Shown piece by piece: positions 59,584-64,000 of a stretch of 64,000 bases of DNA. Where the stretch lies: contig NZ_NFID01000007.1 of NCBI RefSeq assembly GCF_002161595.1, forward strand, positions 62,001 to 126,000, written 5' to 3'. The notes under the pieces were generated by a model. The model worked only from the letters and a program-made list of their open reading frames with translations, was not told the origin of the DNA and ran no database searches. Position numbers and translations under genes: made by a program. The DNA is from Gemmiger sp. An50. GTDB lineage: Bacteria > Bacillota > Clostridia > Oscillospirales > Ruminococcaceae. Positions within the stretch are counted from its first letter, which is position 1. The number at the start of each line of letters is the position of its first letter.

Positions 59584-62500
59584 GGCAGCCACCTCCCCAT
59601 ATAGTCGATTGTTTCCCGATTGATCGTGCCGTCCGGCAGCAGCAAGCCGGGGATTTCCACCAGTCTGCCATCCGTTGTAACAGACGGCGCAAAGTCAGAT
59701 TCAGCAATCAGATTTAACAAAAACGCACACTGCCCGCCCACGGCATCCAGTTTTGCCAGCGTTTTCTGCCGTACGATTTCTTCCGGCTGACGGGTACTGC
59801 TCTTCCAATGTTTGAAATCGACCCATATACCGTTCGGCCCGACAAAGTCAAAAAACTCGAAGCATGCGGGGTCGTCGATTTCCTGCAGGGCAAGCCCCAG
59901 CTCTTTCTGCAAAATGAACGAACCGGCAACTTCGCCCAGAGCGCCTTTATAGATGTTCTGGAACAGCACAGGACTGAGAATATAGGGTTCCTTTTCAAAA
60001 TCAGTAGCCCAACCCTGTTCTTCAAAATAATCCCGCAGTCCGGGATAGCGAAGCAGGATGGGCAGCCGGGCTTCCTCGGCACTTACCTCGGAGGGAAACC
60101 CCCCTTGCGGCAATGTGGCCGCAAAGGCCGACCGGTTGCTTTCAAGCGCAAGCTGCACCTCGGAAAAATCGCCCTTCTGCGCAAAGAAATATCGGGGCTG
60201 TTCCGGGGAAAGCGGCAGATAAAAGGTTCGGATCGCCGCACTCTCCCGATACAGCGTTTCGCTGGCCCGCGGACTGCGCAGTACCATTTGTCGCAGATCT
60301 TTCCAGAGGGCCATACTCTCGGCGTTCCATGGAACATTGAGCATCCGCATCAGATAAGCATTGCCCCGTGTGGCCACCCGTTCCGCCTCCAGATGCACCC
60401 GATCTGCTCGGGTGTATCCTGCCTGCATGGCCCGCTTTGCCCGGACAATGGCCTGCATTTCGGGGGCCAGTAATTTCCCTTCCAGACAATCCGCGTCCAG
60501 ACACTGCAGCACTTTTGTTGTGGTGAACAGATAGACATTGGGCCGTTTGAGGAAGGTGCGTCCCATTCGCCCCACTGCCTGCACAACATCCCGCGTGACC
60601 TTGCCGTAAAAACTGCTGCACTGACGCAAGCGGGCCTGCGCCTGCGCGTCCACATTGCGTTTCCCCGAAAAGCAGCCAATGCCATTTCTCATCAGATTTT
60701 GCATGGTGTTGCAGGAGATCTCGTCATTTTGATACAAGCACTCCATCTGGAAGCAATATTCCATCAGGTCGGCGCTTTTCCAGTTATCCGCGTCCCAAAG
60801 ATTGACGCTCACATGGGTCACATCCCCAAGGTACACTGCGTCCACATCCTTGTGGGTCAGCCGGCCGTCCGCGGGATTTTCCGAGTCTCCCAGAACGACC
60901 AGTCCCTCGTGGTTTTGGATAGGGTATTGCAGATTTTGCCCTGCGCCAAGCGTCTGATAGCTGGAAAAGATCATCCACCGTTCGCCATTTCCCAAGCGTT
61001 TCAGCAATTCTTCCTTGTCGCTTTCAAAGCGATCCCCACTGCGGAGCACCATCAAATTCCCACTTGCATCGGGATCGGCAAATTTCTGCTTCAGATCCTC
61101 CAGTGCATCCCGCAGGATATCCTCATCCAGCGAGGCTTTGCCCGAAGCAGGCAAAGCCTGATTCAAACAGAGAAATGCCTGTATTTCTCCATGCTGCCAA
61201 AAGGCTTTCATGGCTGTGAACAGAGCGCAATACCGCTTTTTGTCGTAGTCCCGCACGCCCCGTGCAGAAAAGCGATTCTCATATCGGGTCGCCACGGAAT
61301 CGGAGCCAAACACTTCTTTCAGCCGTTCTCTTATGGGAAGCTCCTGCTGATCTACCACCTGCAGGTGTACCTGCACGGCTCCGTTCCGATAAGGCTCCCA
61401 GAGCTTTTCCATCTCCTGACGGATGGCATCCTGCGCGGCGGGCGAAAGCGTGCGGAAATTCTTCCCCAACCGTTCTTTCAGGTACCGCAGATCATAGTTT
61501 CCCAGAACCGTGGGCAGACTGGCAGTTGCGGACAACCCCACCACCTTTGCACGACGGCAGATGTACAACAGCACCTTTTCCGGGGTATTCTGCAGCTGGA
61601 AATACTGCAATCTGGTCTGTGTACGGTGGCGGTCGTCATCAATGAATTCAAACAGCCGGAACCCGGTTTCATAAAACGACAGATCCGGGGCAATTGCGCT
61701 GTGCACCGTACCGGCGCCTGTTTCCAGTCCGGCTGTCATCAACCGCACCTGTTCCGGACTCAGGCCGTATTCCCGGAAAATACTCTCGGCTGCAGCCGTT
61801 ACCGGATAGCGATCTTCCGCCGCACCTCTGCCTGTATTCACCTGCCGGGCATACTCCTCGGCCCAACCGTAAACATATCGCTGGAATCGCAGCAGGAACA
61901 CATGAATGCGCCGCAGAAGATTCTGCAGAACAAGACGTGCGGGATCATCCCTGTGGGCGTTGTAATTTTCCTGCGTATCCAGATGAATCTGCACCTGTGC
62001 CTGCTCATCGTTGCGCACGGCCCGGATATGCGTTCGATTGCCATCCAGCACGGTCAGATAGGAGCTGTCGTGGAACAGAAAATTTCTGCCCTGCGTTTGC
62101 GTCGGCCCCACCGTTTTCATGCTGTATTGCAGGGCGCCGTCCTGATAAATTGCTTCTGCCTGATCCAGAAGCGCCTGCCAGGTTCGATTTCGCCCGTTCT
62201 CATATCGGGCCCTCAGCACCGTCAGTTCCCGACTGGCCTGGTGCATCCGGATTCCCTGATACACCTGATTGAACAGCTGCAGATAGTCGGCCCGCAAACT
62301 CAGAGATTTCTCAATCAAGCAATCAAGGATCACCTGCCGGGAAGCGTCAAATTCGTCAATGCAAAGAATCGCCCCCTGCAGCATCCGGTCGGACAGGCAC
62401 TCAAAGCTGGGCTCCACAATTGGCACATTGCGCGCCATCAGCTTTTTCACCGAAAGCAGCAGCACCTTATACTCCGACCAGAAAACCGCCGGATAAAATG

Positions 62501-63046
62501 CAGCGACCCAGCTGTAACGCTTTTGTCTGCGAATGGCCTCCCGTCGTGCCGCCGGGCCTCCGGGAAATGTTTTGCGCAGGGTTGCTTCCACTTCACGGCG
62601 AAATGCCGGTTCCAGATCGGTGCGAATGGAGTCCAGCAGCTTCTGGGCCAGTTCAGAGGCAGCATCGCCGGGCTGATCCCGGTATCGCTTGTATTTTTGA
62701 AAAGCGTTTTCCAGTGCACGAAAAGTATCAGTCCGGAACTCCTGCGGAGCCTCCTGCCGTTCCAGCGCATCAAGCACCGTGTCCGTGGCGGAACGCAGCA
62801 CCAGAACTTCCTTTGCAAACACATCACCGCGTCCGTCCTGCTCATAGGCACGACGCAGATCATCCACCGGCAGATTCTTCAAAAGCGTGGTGGCAAAAAG
62901 GACGCGCTGTCCTCCTCCTGTTTCAGATAGGAGTAAATTGCCTGTACCGCTTGGTATGTTTTTCCGTAGCCGGTGAGCGCCTCTGCCAAAAGCAATCCCG
63001 GCTCGATCAGCGGGTTACGGAAATATTCAGCCAGTTCCTGTTGCAT
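59580..63046 (-). pseudogene. Large helicase with possible C-terminal nuclease motif, frameshifted near its N-terminus
   Basis: The gene starts at ATG 63046 with AAGGAGG upstream and codes for QQELAEYFRNPLIEPGLLLA and the Walker A motif ALTGYGKTYQ. After ~50 residues one base is missing (near 62905-62912). The main frame resumes with RVLFATTLLKNLPVDD and runs to 59580 (1100 residues from its first ATG). It has motif II ILCIDEFDAS, motif III VVGLSATA and motif VI VVQAVGRMGR of superfamily 2, and near the end FFDFVGPNGIWVDFKHWK, which resembles a PD-(D/E)xK nuclease core. Total about 1155 residues. The shift separates Walker A from the rest, so if real the protein is inactive. The ~680-residue partner follows with a TTGA overlap. 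Confidence 0.75.
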
Positions 63047-63057
63047 AAAGCCTCCTT

Positions 63058-63127
63058 GTTTATCAAAATGAAATCCGAAGCAGTATAACCTGAGTATATC
63101 GTTTCAGTTTTTCAATAATTGATAAAC
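63058..63127. promoter_or_regulatory. Promoter region flanked by a 9-bp inverted repeat
   Basis: GTTTATCAA (63058-63066) and TTGATAAAC (63119-63127) enclose the helicase promoter region with TATACT-type -10 boxes on the minus strand. Likely operator pair for the WYL regulator encoded upstream. Confidence 0.45.
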
Positions 63128-63156
63128 TGGACTTCAAAAAGCAAAAAAATTACCGC

Positions 63157-63999
63157 TCATTGGCGGTAATAGTCGCATATTGTCATTAATCGATTCCGGA
63201 TTCTGTCGCGCACGGCAGGCGGGCCAAGCACTTCCATTTTATCTGCCTGTCCCAGAACCCATCGCTCAAAGCCGGTGGAAAGCTCCACCTTTGCATTGAA
63301 GCGCACCCAGTTTTCCTTTTCCTCATCCGGCACCGGACGGATGTCTGTACCCAAGATTTCAAAGGCCATATCCAAAAGATCCCGATGCAGCCGGAATGTG
63401 GCCCAACAGGACTCTTGTGCAGGGAACATGCCAAACTGCCCATAGTTCAAGGGTTTGGAAGATACCTTTTTCCAATAAGGCACCGAGATTGACAGCTCGG
63501 TCATTCGATCAACCCGGTAATTCCGTTGCTGGTTTTCTTCCGGGTGCGCAGGGTTCAGCGCAATCAGATAATAGTGCTCTTTTTCCCAAACCACTTTCAG
63601 CGGCAAAATCCGTTCATACCGTCTGACGGGCCGCTGCTGCCCATCCAAATCAAATTTACAGTAGGTGAAATCAAGGCATCTGCGCATATCCAAAGCCTGA
63701 TAGAGAAGCTGCAGCGTCTGCGGTAACTTTTTGTTCTGCATCAGGCAGTCACGCACCTGTACTCTCTGGCGAAGCTGTCTGACCTCCTGCTGCGAAAGGA
63801 ATCCCTCCAATTGAGAGATAAGAGCTTTTTTCTGATCAGGACTCAAAAAACGACTGATGGAAATAGAGTCAAAAATCATCCGCGCTTCGTTCAAGCCAAA
63901 CTTTGGATGGTATGCTTTATAGCTGCACTGGTTATGTGCCAGAACCTGTGAATCAACCCGAACCGAAAGCGCCCGCAGATCGCTTAATTCCATCAACAC
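63157..63999 (-). CDS. WYL-domain transcriptional regulator, N-terminus outside the window
   Basis: The visible ~280 residues are open to the window edge. The N-terminal winged helix expected in this family lies beyond it. Visible are the linker helix region (FGLNEARMIFDSISISRFLS), the WYL domain with RRYERILPLKVVWEKEHYYL and NYRVDRMTELSIS, and the WCX-like C-terminus (CWATFRLHRDLLDMAFEILG). WYL proteins bind nucleic acids or nucleotides and often control phage-defence operons. It lies directly upstream of the helicase on the same strand, with a candidate operator in the 110-base gap. Confidence 0.85.
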   Translation of the reverse strand: MLMELSDLRALSVRVDSQVLAHNQCSYKAYHPKFGLNEARMIFDSISISRFLSPDQKKALISQLEGFLSQQEVRQLRQRVQVRDCLMQNKKLPQTLQLLYQALDMRRCLDFTYCKFDLDGQQRPVRRYERILPLKVVWEKEHYYLIALNPAHPEENQQRNYRVDRMTELSISVPYWKKVSSKPLNYGQFGMFPAQESCWATFRLHRDLLDMAFEILGTDIRPVPDEEKENWVRFNAKVELSTGFERWVLGQADKMEVLGPPAVRDRIRNRLMTICDYYRQ

Positions 64000-64000
64000 G

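Noticed and set aside
57548-63046. Argonaute-like (pPIWI-RE) module
   Set aside because: A PIWI-like protein with helicase and nuclease would fit loosely by size and order, but I could not see RNase H catalytic residues or a recognisable MID domain in the ~680-residue protein. Only a profile search could support it.

Overview
The window looks like a chromosome segment of a gut Oscillospiraceae/Ruminococcaceae bacterium (Faecalibacterium, Subdoligranulum or Gemmiger type). This is inferred from the GC-rich housekeeping genes, the long bifunctional AdhE, strong AGGAGG ribosome binding sites, the style of the zinc-uptake operon, and a mobile module (serine recombinase, CHC2 primase, MobV relaxase) familiar from these bacteria. 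Species cannot be fixed from this text alone.

Layout. (1) 1-1253: 3' end of a multidrug-type ABC exporter. (2) about 1.5-26.3 kb: an integrated mobilizable element. Its left end has an XRE repressor and a large serine recombinase. Its right end has a DUF6076-like protein, a sigma-like protein, a CHC2 primase, a primase/helicase ATPase, a small regulator, a MobV relaxase and a small orphan gene. Between them lies AT-rich cargo: one tightly packed eight-gene minus-strand operon (3589-19334). In order of transcription it encodes a GHKL ATPase, a UvrD-like helicase, a tudor/beta-helix/HhH scaffold protein, a DrmA-like helicase, a DrmB-like DUF1998 protein, a NERD-nuclease/UvrD helicase, a radical SAM protein and a second GHKL ATPase. 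I read it as a DISARM-related anti-phage system without a methyltransferase or DrmC nuclease and with several unusual partners; it is the main discovery candidate here.

(3) 26.4-35.4 kb: tRNA-Pro(GGG), adhE with two Rex-type operators, a DUF975 membrane protein, a frameshifted uracil/xanthine permease gene, a DUF1294 protein and a large c-di-GMP phosphodiesterase. (4) 35.7-40 kb: a Fur-family (Zur-like) regulator that starts a zinc ABC importer operon, with a clear promoter and operator. (5) 40-42.6 kb: a frameshifted methyltransferase next to rsgA, an orphan Phd-type antitoxin and a relaxase remnant. (6) 42.8-50.4 kb: a ROK-controlled catabolic operon (TIM-barrel protein, permease, HyuA-type hydantoinase subunit, HExxH protein, FAD oxidoreductase) with twin 19-bp operators. 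(7) 50.7-57.4 kb: a zinc-ribbon protein, a lipoprotein flavodoxin, a LysR regulator divergent from a flavodoxin/aldo-keto reductase pair, tRNA-Ala(GGC), a tocopherol-cyclase-like protein and a TIGR02452/PARG-like protein.

(8) 57.5-64 kb: a second defence-like locus: a WYL regulator (cut by the window end), a helicase with a possible C-terminal nuclease motif, and an unrecognised ~680-residue protein. Both of the last two genes carry single-base frameshifts. Four independent frameshifts occur in the window (permease, methyltransferase, helicase, unknown protein), so sequencing or assembly error must be weighed against real decay.
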